A DNA stretch of 11,841 nucleotides, taken from NCBI GenBank assembly GCA_018985235.1, contig JADGIG010000244.1, forward strand, positions 1 to 11,841, written 5' to 3'. The notes under the pieces are model-generated. The model did no database searches, was not told the DNA's origin, and was given only the letters and a program-made list of their open reading frames with translations. A program made the position numbers and the translations under genes. The DNA is from Sanchytrium tribonematis. Lineage: Eukaryota; Sanchytriomycota; Sanchytriomycetes; Sanchytriales; Sanchytriaceae. This document shows positions 1 to 7,300 of the stretch, piece after piece (position 1 is the first letter of the stretch; every line of letters starts with the position of its first letter).

Positions 1-2048
1 TTAGATATATCCAGCGATGCTAGTTGCTCAAATTCACCCACTGTAGCGGAAATAGAATTAGGAAGATCCTTGGTAAATGCAGAGCGCTTCAATTCTTCAA
101 TAAATTTTGCAGCGATATTTCGAACTCGCTTTGTTAAATTTTCGACTTCCAAATAGGAAGAATTGCTTTCGTTAAGAGAATCTATAAAATAGTCTTTCAA
201 ATCCGACGGTACCCAATCTGATTTTCCAGAACTGAGTACAACTGACAACAAATAAGCAGAATACTGTTTCTGAATAGCGTAATTTGATACAATATATGGT
301 TTTAAACATTTGATGTCAGGATTTTTAGAGAAAACGTATGCCAACGCATCACAGGCAGTGAGCCTAGACTTGATCAGTATATCAATATCCACCACACCCA
401 AATCCTGATTTGCCATTGCTTGATCCATTGAAGATATAGGAACCAGCATTAATCGTGATTCGTAAGGCTGTCCAAGAGGATGAAAAGCAAGTTGCATCCA
501 AAAAGGCACATATTTTAAAACCTCTGGAAATGCATCAGTCATGAGCATCCATGTTTTTAGACTTTTTTCTAAAAGAGTTTCCTTATCCTCCAAGATGAAA
601 TTGTAAAAAACACGAGTAACCAAATCAACAGTGACCCAATTTTCAACATCTTTGAGGCAATTAACAACATTTAAAGTTGCTTCGCGAACACTGTATAGAT
701 TGTGTCTAAAGAACTGTAGAATTCTTGGTAAAACAGCGCTTAAGGAATCCGGATGCTTTGAATAAAGGTCTTTAATCTGCTTTAATTGCATCAATGTACT
801 CAGCAGATCCATGACACTAGATGTGCTCGCACTGAGATCATCCAAATCACACAGCGCTTGCCAAAGAACGTTTAATAGCTTGAACAGGTCTAAATTTAAT
901 TTCATTAAAGGATTATCATCGATAGTATTTTCACTAAGTTTTTTAACAATGGGACATAGAGCTTGTGCCGCAATCGATCGTACATCATCATCAACGTCTT
1001 CAAGTCCTTTTAAAACCACATCCCCGCAAAGTTCCCATAGTTCTGCAATTTTGTCTTGCCTGGTGACTAAGATATACTGAATACTTAATAGTCCCGCATG
1101 CTTGGCATCCCAACTAATTTTGTCATTTTTCCCGCCAATTTTTCGCTTTTTCTTTACCTCTTGCTTGCTACTATTGTGATAATGTCCAGTTACAATTTTA
1201 AGTGCACATTTCATTGTAGATATCAATAAGTCAAGTTCTGCAAACTGACAACACACACCTATTACTTGAGCGCAAGCTTCTCGTACGGGACATATAATAT
1301 GATCGCCTACGAAATCAGTAAATTTGTCGTTTAGCAAAACATTAAACACATGGCTCAAAACATGTTCGAGTTCCTTCTGGGTCCATTTGAAATCCTGTCG
1401 CTGAATGTTACGTAAGCCGATAAGAGCTCCATGGCGGACAAACCAATAAGGACTGTTGACATTAGATAAAAGATAAACATATATTTGCTCCAGCCCCCAT
1501 TTAGAAATACCTAGGAGTGGGTCTGCTTTTGTTGTTTCTTTTGCTTGTACCACAAGTGTTTTGCTGTTTTTGATGTCTGAAGAGGAACTGGGAAATGCAG
1601 ATGCTGGTGGTGTTTTTTGCTTTAATTTCCTTTTTAGACGATTTCTTTCCCTTGCCGATAAGTTAAGATTTTCAAATTCAGTCGATCCAGCCAAAGGAGA
1701 ATCAATCTCCGCATCAGGTTCAGTAAAGTGGTCGGGCTGTCCTAGCAAAGCATCACCCAGTTCGACAATTGTCAAATCGTCAAAATCCATATCATCATCC
1801 ACAATTGTCCTGCTCAAGTCTGATTCATGGTCTAAGCAAATGCGGCATATTTTTTCCAAAGTAATTTCGCTAACATATCTGCATTCCGATTGCTCAGATA
1901 GCAAACATGAACTTAATTGTAACAGTATCTGACCGATACTGTGATATTGGTTCAAAACGCTTTTACTAATCTGTTCACTAGCTAAACTTTTATTTGAAAT
2001 CGGTTGATTTGACTGCAGTATATCAAAGAGTTTGCTTAGGCGAGACAT
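1..2048 (-). CDS. MOT1: MOT1/BTAF1 TBP-associated ATPase, N-terminal HEAT region (partial at left edge)
   Basis: One frame stays open from an ATG at 2048 down to the left edge, giving 682 residues with no stop. Members of this family are Swi2/Snf2 ATPases that remove TATA-binding protein from DNA in the nucleus; the N-terminal HEAT repeats grip TBP and the ATPase lies at the C-terminus, outside this window. Visible landmarks match the family: the start MSRLSKLFDIL, a WGLEQIYVYLL...YWFVRHGALIGLR block near residues 183-208, DFVGDHIICPVREACAQ near 246-262, WDAKHAGLLSIQYILVTRQD near 310-329, and KGLEDVDDDVRSIAAQAL near 345-362. Two basic patches (RERNRLKRKLKQK near 128-141 and KKKRK near 297-301) look like nuclear localisation signals, and an acidic stretch (DDDMDFDD) lies near residue 85-92. 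The stretch before the first strong block seems shorter than in yeast or human. The gene diverges from PRP4 across a 212-bp promoter. No intron is apparent. Family assignment is confident; the exact start is less so, because the frame is also open a little upstream but without an ATG. Confidence 0.9.
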   Translation of the reverse strand, partial: MSRLSKLFDILQSNQPISNKSLASEQISKSVLNQYHSIGQILLQLSSCLLSEQSECRYVSEITLEKICRICLDHESDLSRTIVDDDMDFDDLTIVELGDALLGQPDHFTEPDAEIDSPLAGSTEFENLNLSARERNRLKRKLKQKTPPASAFPSSSSDIKNSKTLVVQAKETTKADPLLGISKWGLEQIYVYLLSNVNSPYWFVRHGALIGLRNIQRQDFKWTQKELEHVLSHVFNVLLNDKFTDFVGDHIICPVREACAQVIGVCCQFAELDLLISTMKCALKIVTGHYHNSSKQEVKKKRKIGGKNDKISWDAKHAGLLSIQYILVTRQDKIAELWELCGDVVLKGLEDVDDDVRSIAAQALCPIVKKLSENTIDDNPLMKLNLDLFKLLNVLWQALCDLDDLSASTSSVMDLLSTLMQLKQIKDLYSKHPDSLSAVLPRILQFFRHNLYSVREATLNVVNCLKDVENWVTVDLVTRVFYNFILEDKETLLEKSLKTWMLMTDAFPEVLKYVPFWMQLAFHPLGQPYESRLMLVPISSMDQAMANQDLGVVDIDILIKSRLTACDALAYVFSKNPDIKCLKPYIVSNYAIQKQYSAYLLSVVLSSGKSDWVPSDLKDYFIDSLNESNSSYLEVENLTKRVRNIAAKFIEELKRSAFTKDLPNSISATVGEFEQLASLDIS

Positions 2049-2260
2049 TTCAAAATTACCTACTTTCAAAGAGGAGCCATACGGTTTTATATCAAAAAAT
2101 CTATAACATATCTGATTGGCTGGACCAATGGGAGTATTTTTCTGGCTGCATCTGTATTTTGTAAATATGTTATAATTGATTTATTGAGAGATATCAAATC
2201 AAGGCATGTGAAATTATATCATTGGTGAAAATTGATGGCAATAAATATTTTGAGACAAAA
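2049..2260. promoter_or_regulatory. Shared divergent promoter between MOT1 and PRP4 with inverted CCAAT pair
   Basis: This 212-bp spacer is all that separates the two start codons. Its most distinct element is ATTGGCTGGACCAAT at 2115-2129: an inverted CCAAT box and a direct CCAAT box, 5 bp apart, forming a perfect 5-bp-arm inverted repeat. The pair lies 67 bp from the MOT1 ATG and 132 bp from the PRP4 ATG. CCAAT is the binding site of the HAP/NF-Y complex and is common in divergent eukaryotic promoters. AT-rich stretches (for example TATAATTG near 2170) could be TATA-like, but no convincing TATA box can be named. A regulatory role is inferred from position. Confidence 0.6.
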
Positions 2261-3598
2261 ATGTCAACTGGGAGTTTGGCGGAACGAGCGGCTTTGAAAA
2301 GGAAAGAAATAGAGAGAAAAATCGAGCTTCGAAATTTAATATTGCCTGAAAATGATGAAGTGGTAGTTAAGGCTTTGAAGAAATTGCGTCAGGTCCAATT
2401 GTCCACTGCAGAGAAAAGAAAAGAACAATTGCGGCAAATTTTATATGAAAGAAAAACTAATAATCTTTCATATTCTATCCCAGAAATTCTAAAAATCCCA
2501 GATAATTCTCAAGATGATGAAGAATTCTGGAGTTTGGGAAATTCAAAATTACTGGAATTTCGAAGGCAATTGGGTCATGAATCGCTCTTGAAGGCGAAAT
2601 TGAGGCTTGAATCTTTAAGAACTACGGCATCTATAGATATCGACGTCTTAAAAAAAAGCGAAAGTGATTATTTGAAATTTGTGGATAATTTGAAGCCTTA
2701 TTCATCATTCGCGATAGCAAATCGTCCTATAACCTGCATAGAAAGTCATCACATTTCAAATAACAAGATCGCAATTGGAGAAATGAGTGGAAGACTTCAA
2801 TTATGCGATATGAATAAAGAAAATATTAAGGCAAATTATGAAAGCAATGAACATTCTGGAAGGATATCAGACATTCAATGGCATCCTTCTGCAAATCTCG
2901 AGGAAGATGTTGTCCATTTTTTGACAGCAGGGAACGATGGAAAAATATTTTGTTATAATATGGAGACTAATGACCCATTTGTCGAAGTAGTAGGTCACGC
3001 TCAAAGATGTAATAGAATAAGATTTCTTAACCGAGACTACTTTGCAACTTGCGGATTTGATAACTTAATTAAGATTTGGGATTATGAAAGCATGACTTGT
3101 TTGCTGGAGCAATCAGGACACTCTCACTCTATATACGATATAAGTGTCCATCCTGATTCATCTTTGATAAATTCTGGAGATCTCGGTGGTACCGGAAGAC
3201 TTTGGGATATTCGAACGGGTAGGTCTTTACATTCTTACCAATCTCAAAAAGGAATTTTATGCAGTCAATTTCATCCAAATGGGTTTTGGCTTTTTACAGG
3301 CGGGGAAGACGGAATTATTAGAATACACGACATTAGAAAATTAGAAGTTTTGTATGAAATTCCGGCTCACACTCAAAGCATCACCAAACTTCTTTTTACC
3401 TCTGAAGATGCAAAGAACCCCGGATGCCTAATTTCAAGCTCTTTTGATCGAAGCATCAAATTCTGGAGTGAAAATGATTGGCAACTTTTGGGTCATAAAT
3501 CTGCACATGATGGTAAAATAACTAGCCTTGACTGGAAAAATAATAGGCTGCTTTCGGGCGGGTTTGACAGGAAAATCAAGCTTTGGAGCATTGAGTGA
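2261..3598 (+). CDS. PRP4: PRP4-like U4/U6 small nuclear ribonucleoprotein, WD40 protein
   Basis: Encodes 445 residues. PRP4 (human PRPF4) is a core protein of the U4/U6 snRNP, binding PRP3 and the U4 5' stem-loop region in the spliceosomal tri-snRNP in the nucleus. The N-terminus carries the short SFM-type motif (LPENDEVVVKALKKLRQ, about residues 28-44, followed by EKRKEQLRQIL), then a helical linker to about 150, then seven WD40 blades at about 155-184, 197-234, 245-275, 286-318, 327-359, 369-402 and 414-444, with typical GH and WD-type endings (KIWDYE, RLWDIR, KFWS, KLWSIE). The length is close to the yeast protein. The ATG at 2261 (context ACAAAAATG) is chosen; the frame is open to a TTG at 2222 but has no earlier ATG, and an out-of-frame ATG lies at 2235. 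The gene is intronless, diverges from MOT1 and converges on cytochrome c. Prp4 kinase is a different protein and is excluded by the WD40 architecture. Confidence 0.93.
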   Translation: MSTGSLAERAALKRKEIERKIELRNLILPENDEVVVKALKKLRQVQLSTAEKRKEQLRQILYERKTNNLSYSIPEILKIPDNSQDDEEFWSLGNSKLLEFRRQLGHESLLKAKLRLESLRTTASIDIDVLKKSESDYLKFVDNLKPYSSFAIANRPITCIESHHISNNKIAIGEMSGRLQLCDMNKENIKANYESNEHSGRISDIQWHPSANLEEDVVHFLTAGNDGKIFCYNMETNDPFVEVVGHAQRCNRIRFLNRDYFATCGFDNLIKIWDYESMTCLLEQSGHSHSIYDISVHPDSSLINSGDLGGTGRLWDIRTGRSLHSYQSQKGILCSQFHPNGFWLFTGGEDGIIRIHDIRKLEVLYEIPAHTQSITKLLFTSEDAKNPGCLISSSFDRSIKFWSENDWQLLGHKSAHDGKITSLDWKNNRLLSGGFDRKIKLWSIE

Positions 3599-3637
3599 TT
3601 TTTAACACAACTTTTGCGGGGAAATAACTTTTAACAG

Positions 3638-3648
3638 AATAAAATAAA
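3638..3648 (+). promoter_or_regulatory. Two overlapping AATAAA poly(A) signals downstream of PRP4
   Basis: AATAAA occurs at 3638-3643 and again at 3643-3648, starting 40 bp after the PRP4 stop codon. The position and strand suit the 3' end signal of the PRP4 transcript. In an AT-rich genome the hexamer also arises by chance, so the assignment rests on placement. Confidence 0.5.
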
Positions 3649-3685
3649 TGAAATCAATTAAAACGTTGTTTTCAAGGAGGTTTTT

Positions 3686-3707
3686 GTAACTACGTTTTGT
3701 AGTTTAC
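3686..3707. repeat. Small hairpin in the convergent spacer
   Basis: GTAACTAC and GTAGTTTAC flank a GTTTT loop and can pair over 8 bp with one bulged base. It sits 4 nt before a second, longer hairpin. It may help end or process the converging PRP4 and cytochrome c transcripts, or form part of an uncharacterised RNA; the sequence alone does not decide. Confidence 0.4.
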
Positions 3708-3711
3708 TCAA

Positions 3712-3756
3712 GTGAGAGTGTCAGGGTCCAATATTATTGGGTCTGTTACCTCTCAC
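3712..3756. repeat. Long imperfect hairpin with CCAAT/ATTGG tip
   Basis: GTGAGAG (3712-3718) is the exact reverse complement of CTCTCAC (3750-3756). Inside this 7-bp stem a CAG/CTG segment and a terminal CCAAT-ATT-ATTGG (3728-3740) can also pair, giving a 45-nt stem with internal mismatches and a 3-nt loop. It lies in the spacer between convergent genes, where a 3'-end, terminator or structured-RNA role is possible. The CCAAT/ATTGG tip also repeats the motif seen in the MOT1-PRP4 promoter, but here no gene start is adjacent. Confidence 0.45.
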
Positions 3757-3805
3757 AAAGATATTCGACGTTTAGAGTCATTAGCAGTTTTTTGCAAATG
3801 TAGTT

Positions 3806-3820
3806 TAATGTCGGACATTA
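3806..3820. repeat. 15-bp inverted repeat, 7-bp arms
   Basis: TAATGTC-G-GACATTA is a perfect inverted repeat with 7-bp arms around one central base. It lies 69 bp past the cytochrome c stop, in the 3' spacer. Such compact symmetry suits a dimeric protein site or a short cruciform, but function is unknown and chance occurrence is possible. Confidence 0.35.
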
Positions 3821-3887
3821 TCTTAAACATTCACAACGCAGGTATTGAGCTAATGATCTTGCATGTAGAAGTATTATTATAAGTTAC

Positions 3888-3893
3888 TTTATT
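3888..3893 (-). promoter_or_regulatory. AATAAA poly(A) signal overlapping the cytochrome c stop codon
   Basis: On the minus strand the end of the gene reads CA-ATAA-AG, so the TAA stop (3891-3889) lies within an AATAAA hexamer spanning 3893-3888. A TATAATAAT stretch follows shortly downstream. If used, the 3' UTR would be very short. The hexamer is seen directly; its use is inferred. Confidence 0.4.
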
Positions 3894-4225
3894 GTGTGCT
3901 TTCTTTTAAGTAAGCAATTAAGTCTTCACGATCTGATGCTTTTTTCAAACCAGCGAACGCCTAAATAAAATTATAGTACCATTTTGGTTCCTGGAATGTA
4001 CTTCTTAGGATTTTCTAGATACTCAAACATGGTTTGCTCACCCCATTCCACTCCACTTCCTTTGTTCGCAGCTGTATAGCCATAGCCAGGAGCACTACCA
4101 GCAACTCTACCAAAAATGCCCCAAAGGTTAGGGCCAACTTTGTGAGGACCGCCATTTTCAACAGTGTGGCACTGAGCACATCTTGTCTTGAATAACTTAC
4201 TTCCTTTAACTGAATCACCAGCCAT
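3889..4225 (-). CDS. CYC1: Cytochrome c, two exons (3980-4225 and 3889-3960)
   Basis: Cytochrome c shuttles electrons from complex III to complex IV in the mitochondrial intermembrane space. Exon 1 (82 codons) starts [15 protein letters not shown], carries the heme-attachment motif [18 protein letters not shown], the conserved tryptophan in GVEWGE, and [14 protein letters not shown], ending on the axial heme-ligand methionine. Read straight on, the frame stops after two more codons (V, L, TAA). Removing a 19-nt GT-AG intron (3961-3979) joins exon 2, which reads [20 protein letters not shown] and ends STQ-stop. The joined protein has 105 residues, normal for the family, and regains the C-terminal helix. 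It has no presequence, as expected, since cytochrome c is imported without one. The gene diverges from DOP1 across 172 bp. The stop codon is embedded in an AATAAA hexamer. The sequence is most like fungal cytochromes c. Confidence 0.95.
3961..3979 (-). other. 19-nt spliceosomal intron in cytochrome c
   Basis: The minus-strand sequence GTACTATAATTTTATTTAG begins GT and ends AG, is 19 nt long, lies in phase 0 between ATG and GCG codons, is AT-rich, and has an in-frame TAA at its third codon. Its length is not a multiple of three, so retention both truncates and shifts the frame. Exact removal restores the highly conserved KMAFAGLKK junction. There is no textbook TACTAAC branch site; TACTATAAT near the 5' end is the only candidate and almost touches the donor. 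A 19-bp artefactual insertion that happens to have GT-AG ends at this junction is much less likely. Confidence 0.87.
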
Positions 4226-4397
4226 TTCTGATCTGTTTCACAAGGATCATCGTGCCAGAGTTGTTTTCAGGTAGCCACATTTTTCAATTACTAAGACTTG
4301 ATAGAATAGAAAATTTAAATCAGTGATATCGATATAATCACAATCTAAGAAAAAGAGTTGGGAATTTTGCCTATGAAATCACTTTATTTTGAAACAA
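4226..4397. promoter_or_regulatory. Divergent promoter between cytochrome c and DOP1
   Basis: This 172-bp spacer separates the two start codons and must hold both core promoters. It contains a 10-bp palindrome ATATCGATAT at 4326-4335 and several A/T runs, but, unlike the MOT1-PRP4 promoter, no CCAAT box on either strand. An ATG at 4373, out of frame with DOP1, lies at its right end. Promoter role is inferred from the divergent layout. Confidence 0.5.
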
Positions 4398-7300
4398 ATG
4401 TCGAAAAATCTCGGGCAAGAGCTTAATCGAATAATGGCTTCGACAATTGTTGACTGGCCAGATGTTGTGGCCATGCTTCAGAGAATAATAAAATGTCTTG
4501 CCAAATATAATTCCACTGATCACATTGAACGAGAAATTTATCTACGCTTGTTCAAAAAATGCCATCTGTTTATGAATCCAAAGTTACCTGCAGGAGTGCA
4601 CGCAAAGGTTATGGAGCTCTACAAATTAATATGGTGCAATTTGGATGAATCTGAGAAGCAAACTTACATGCAATATTTAGTACTTAGTTTGCAATCATTT
4701 GGACTCATTAGCATGAAGATGAAAGCAACCATGATCGAAGTCTTTGAACTTTTTGTCTTATCCCCCTTAGGATCCTGTGGAATGCCTATAATAGCAAGCA
4801 TTTTACCTGGAATCGAGGAAGAGCAATCTGAAACTTATTTACCGTGTATAGATCTTTTAGGAAAAATTTGCAAGAATGTAAATGAATCGCATTTTTATAC
4901 CACAATTTGGCACATTATCATCAATTACCCCGAATGCAGGATACCTGGGCTAATGTATTTAATTAAAACGCTTCCTACTAAGATTGACATTGAAGATATT
5001 GTATTTTTGTTTAGTGGAGATCAACACATAGTGGTAAGCGCATTCGAAGCATGTTTTAATGATCCTGATCCAAGTGGTCTTGTTCACAGAAATGCGTTAG
5101 ATGTTTTGTTATATTTTTCAATGGACCATCCCGTTTTCGAGTCTCTTTATTTAAAAAGACTTATTCATGCCGCATTACTTGCATGTCTCAAAAGGGACAT
5201 GAGCTTGAATAAGAGGCTCTTTCAGTGGATATGCCCTTCGGAACTATATTTTAAAAATATCTCTTCAATTTTATTTAAAGTTTTGCGAGAGAAAATCCTC
5301 AACGATCCATATAATTCATTTAAAATTCTCATTTCTTTAATGGATAAGCCTTTAGCCATGAATTTAATATGTGACTTGATACCCTTTATTATCGCTTATT
5401 TGAGTTCTCATAGTTTTATAAGCAGTGCCCAATCGTTTTTAGAATCAATACCAAAGCAGACTATTTGGACTATATACAGAGATTTTTTGTACCTCGAAGA
5501 ACTTCCTAATAAGATACCACATAAGAATAATCCTCAAATCATATTCAAAATGTTTTTTGAAAAGTATACATTTCAAGAAAATTCTGATCGAAATTACTAC
5601 CTCCCACTAACTTTAGCTAATATTTTAATTAATTTGCCTCAATACATGGTAGATACTTGGATTTACTTGTTCCAATTTGCAAAATTCGACACTGCATTTG
5701 TTGAGAACTTTGAATTGAAACTATCAAGTTTTGAAAATCCCGAAACCCCTATTCAAAAACAAACTATTTACCACGTGATTATAAAAACTGTTCAAAGACT
5801 TCAAACATGTAAATCTTACAGCTCCTTAAAGCCAATAGCCATGGTATTTTTGCATTTAAGTTCGATCAAATTCTTCACAGAACCATTAGGAATTCTAGAA
5901 GAAGATTTCCAAATTGAAAAGGACCTTAGTGATTTTGACCAGGCAGAATTCTGTGCATTTATGATTGCTTATAGATATTTTCAAGATTTCAAAATCAAAA
6001 ATTTAAAAATTTGTATGCAAAGAATTCAATATCTTTGGTTATATTTCGAGAAATATCGATCACCCCAAAGCATGAAATATCTTGTGCTTATAGACGTAAA
6101 TGTTAAATTACTTGACACTTTTTTGAGTGAACAAATATTACAAAGAAGATCAAACTCATCCAGGTTCCTGCATAGACTTCGTTTACTATTAAGCAATTGC
6201 TCTCACGAATTTTTTGTCCCGCGAACGTTGTTCTCGTTAATTGTGCTGCACAGAAAAGGCGAACTGCCAACCTTATTATTCTTAGAAGTTGTACAATTTC
6301 TCCAAGAAAACTGCAAGTTGCACCAATCTAGCATTATTTACCATTTCTCCAGCATGTGCAATAACAAAGAATCAGAATTATTTTTCCCTTATACAAAAAA
6401 ATTTGGCAATCACACAATTACATATTTTAAACCTATGAAGTTGATAAATTATCATCAACTATTATTTGTTTATGAAGTGCTACTTCATTTCTTTGGTACA
6501 ATCACGGACCACCTTCATGATTTAATATTTCAAGATCAACGTGATATCCTATTGATGGGCGAGACAATTAGATTGATGGCTAAAAGGCTTATGATTATCC
6601 CAGAAGAGAAGCACGTGGGCCCATTTTTACAGATGGAAGAAATGTGCATCAAGTTGATGAGTGTTTTGGTCGAAAAATTTATTAATTTTCATATTGACGA
6701 ACTACGTCCCTTGCTTAACTGGCTATATGAATTTTCTTTTGACAAATTTCATCTCATTGGTTTAAGTATGCAGACGTCTAATGCTATGATATTTTTTACT
6801 TTTCTTGAAAAAGTCGAAAAATTGTACATGAGGGTTAGCACAATAACAAAGTCCACATTGACTAGACAAGAGAAAATGTTTACAATTTTCAACGTCATTC
6901 ACCATCTTGCTTTAAATAGTGAAATGCACAAAATCACACAATCTGATTTCTTTTCCCTATTGAAATACCTCAAATATTTGAACAACTCGATATATGATAT
7001 ATATCCCTACTTTTGCTATTACTTAAAACACGGATTACATCTTTTACTTCAAAATCAAAAAGTGGATGAGCAATCTTTTGTTGCAACTCAAATTATAGAG
7101 CTACTTAGTACGATAACTTACGAAGCTTTTATTGGCCTAATTGACGAACAGCCTGAAATCGAGATGTCTTCAATTGATTTTTCGCTGGGAGAATCTCAAA
7201 TGATAACTATTAGTCCACTTTTCATAAATTTAAAATCAAAATCAGTTTTGAACAATGTACAACATTTGGCGGATCTGATGATTTTACTAATTGAAATTTC

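Larger units (their letters stand above)
3648..3803 (+). other. Speculative spliced micro-ORF (42 residues) in the PRP4-cytochrome c spacer
   Basis: An ATG at 3648 opens a frame beginning MKSIKTLFSRRF, which reaches a stop at 3687. If the 27-nt GT...AG stretch at 3686-3712 were removed as a mini-intron, the frame would continue to a TAG at 3801-3803 and give 42 residues. The N-terminus (basic, hydrophobic, hydroxylated, no acidic residues) resembles a mitochondrial presequence. No family is recognised. Against it: the ATG overlaps the PRP4 poly(A) signals, exon 2 coincides with a hairpin, and short spliced frames can be assembled by chance. Recorded only because a proven tiny intron lies nearby in cytochrome c. 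Confidence 0.12.
3599..3888. other. Convergent intergenic spacer PRP4 / cytochrome c
   Basis: At 290 bp this is the longest gene-poor stretch in the window. It holds the PRP4 poly(A) signals, two adjacent hairpins, a 15-bp palindrome and a T6 run at 3789-3794. No tRNA-like cloverleaf with a GTTCGA box was found, and no long reading frame is present. Its size stands out against the 3-bp convergent spacer further right. Confidence 0.6.

Noticed and set aside
811-1932. Plus-strand frames of 89 and 123 residues at 811-1080 and 1561-1932
   Set aside because: They lie antisense inside the MOT1 frame, which carries recognisable conserved blocks; their serine-rich sequences resemble no family.
2222-2260. 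PRP4 extension to the TTG at 2222
   Set aside because: A non-ATG start in a eukaryotic gene is unlikely when an ATG in good context lies 39 nt downstream; likewise the TTG at 4389 for DOP1 and the GTG at 10448 for RPC82.
3686-3760. H/ACA snoRNA from the tandem hairpins followed by ACAAAG
   Set aside because: The first hairpin is too small for a guide pocket and no ANANNA box lies between the hairpins; kept only as an unclassified structure.
3740-3800. tRNA or 5S-like RNA gene suggested by ATTCGA near 3762 and a T6 run at 3789
   Set aside because: No acceptor stem, no 5-bp T stem and no A-box could be paired around it.
4015-4218. 67-residue minus-strand frame overlapping cytochrome c
   Set aside because: It is a shifted-frame shadow of cytochrome c exon 1 without any recognisable motif.
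3971-4225. Cytochrome c as an 84-residue unspliced protein
   Set aside because: It would lack the conserved C-terminal helix, whose codons lie intact just beyond a 19-nt GT-AG stretch.
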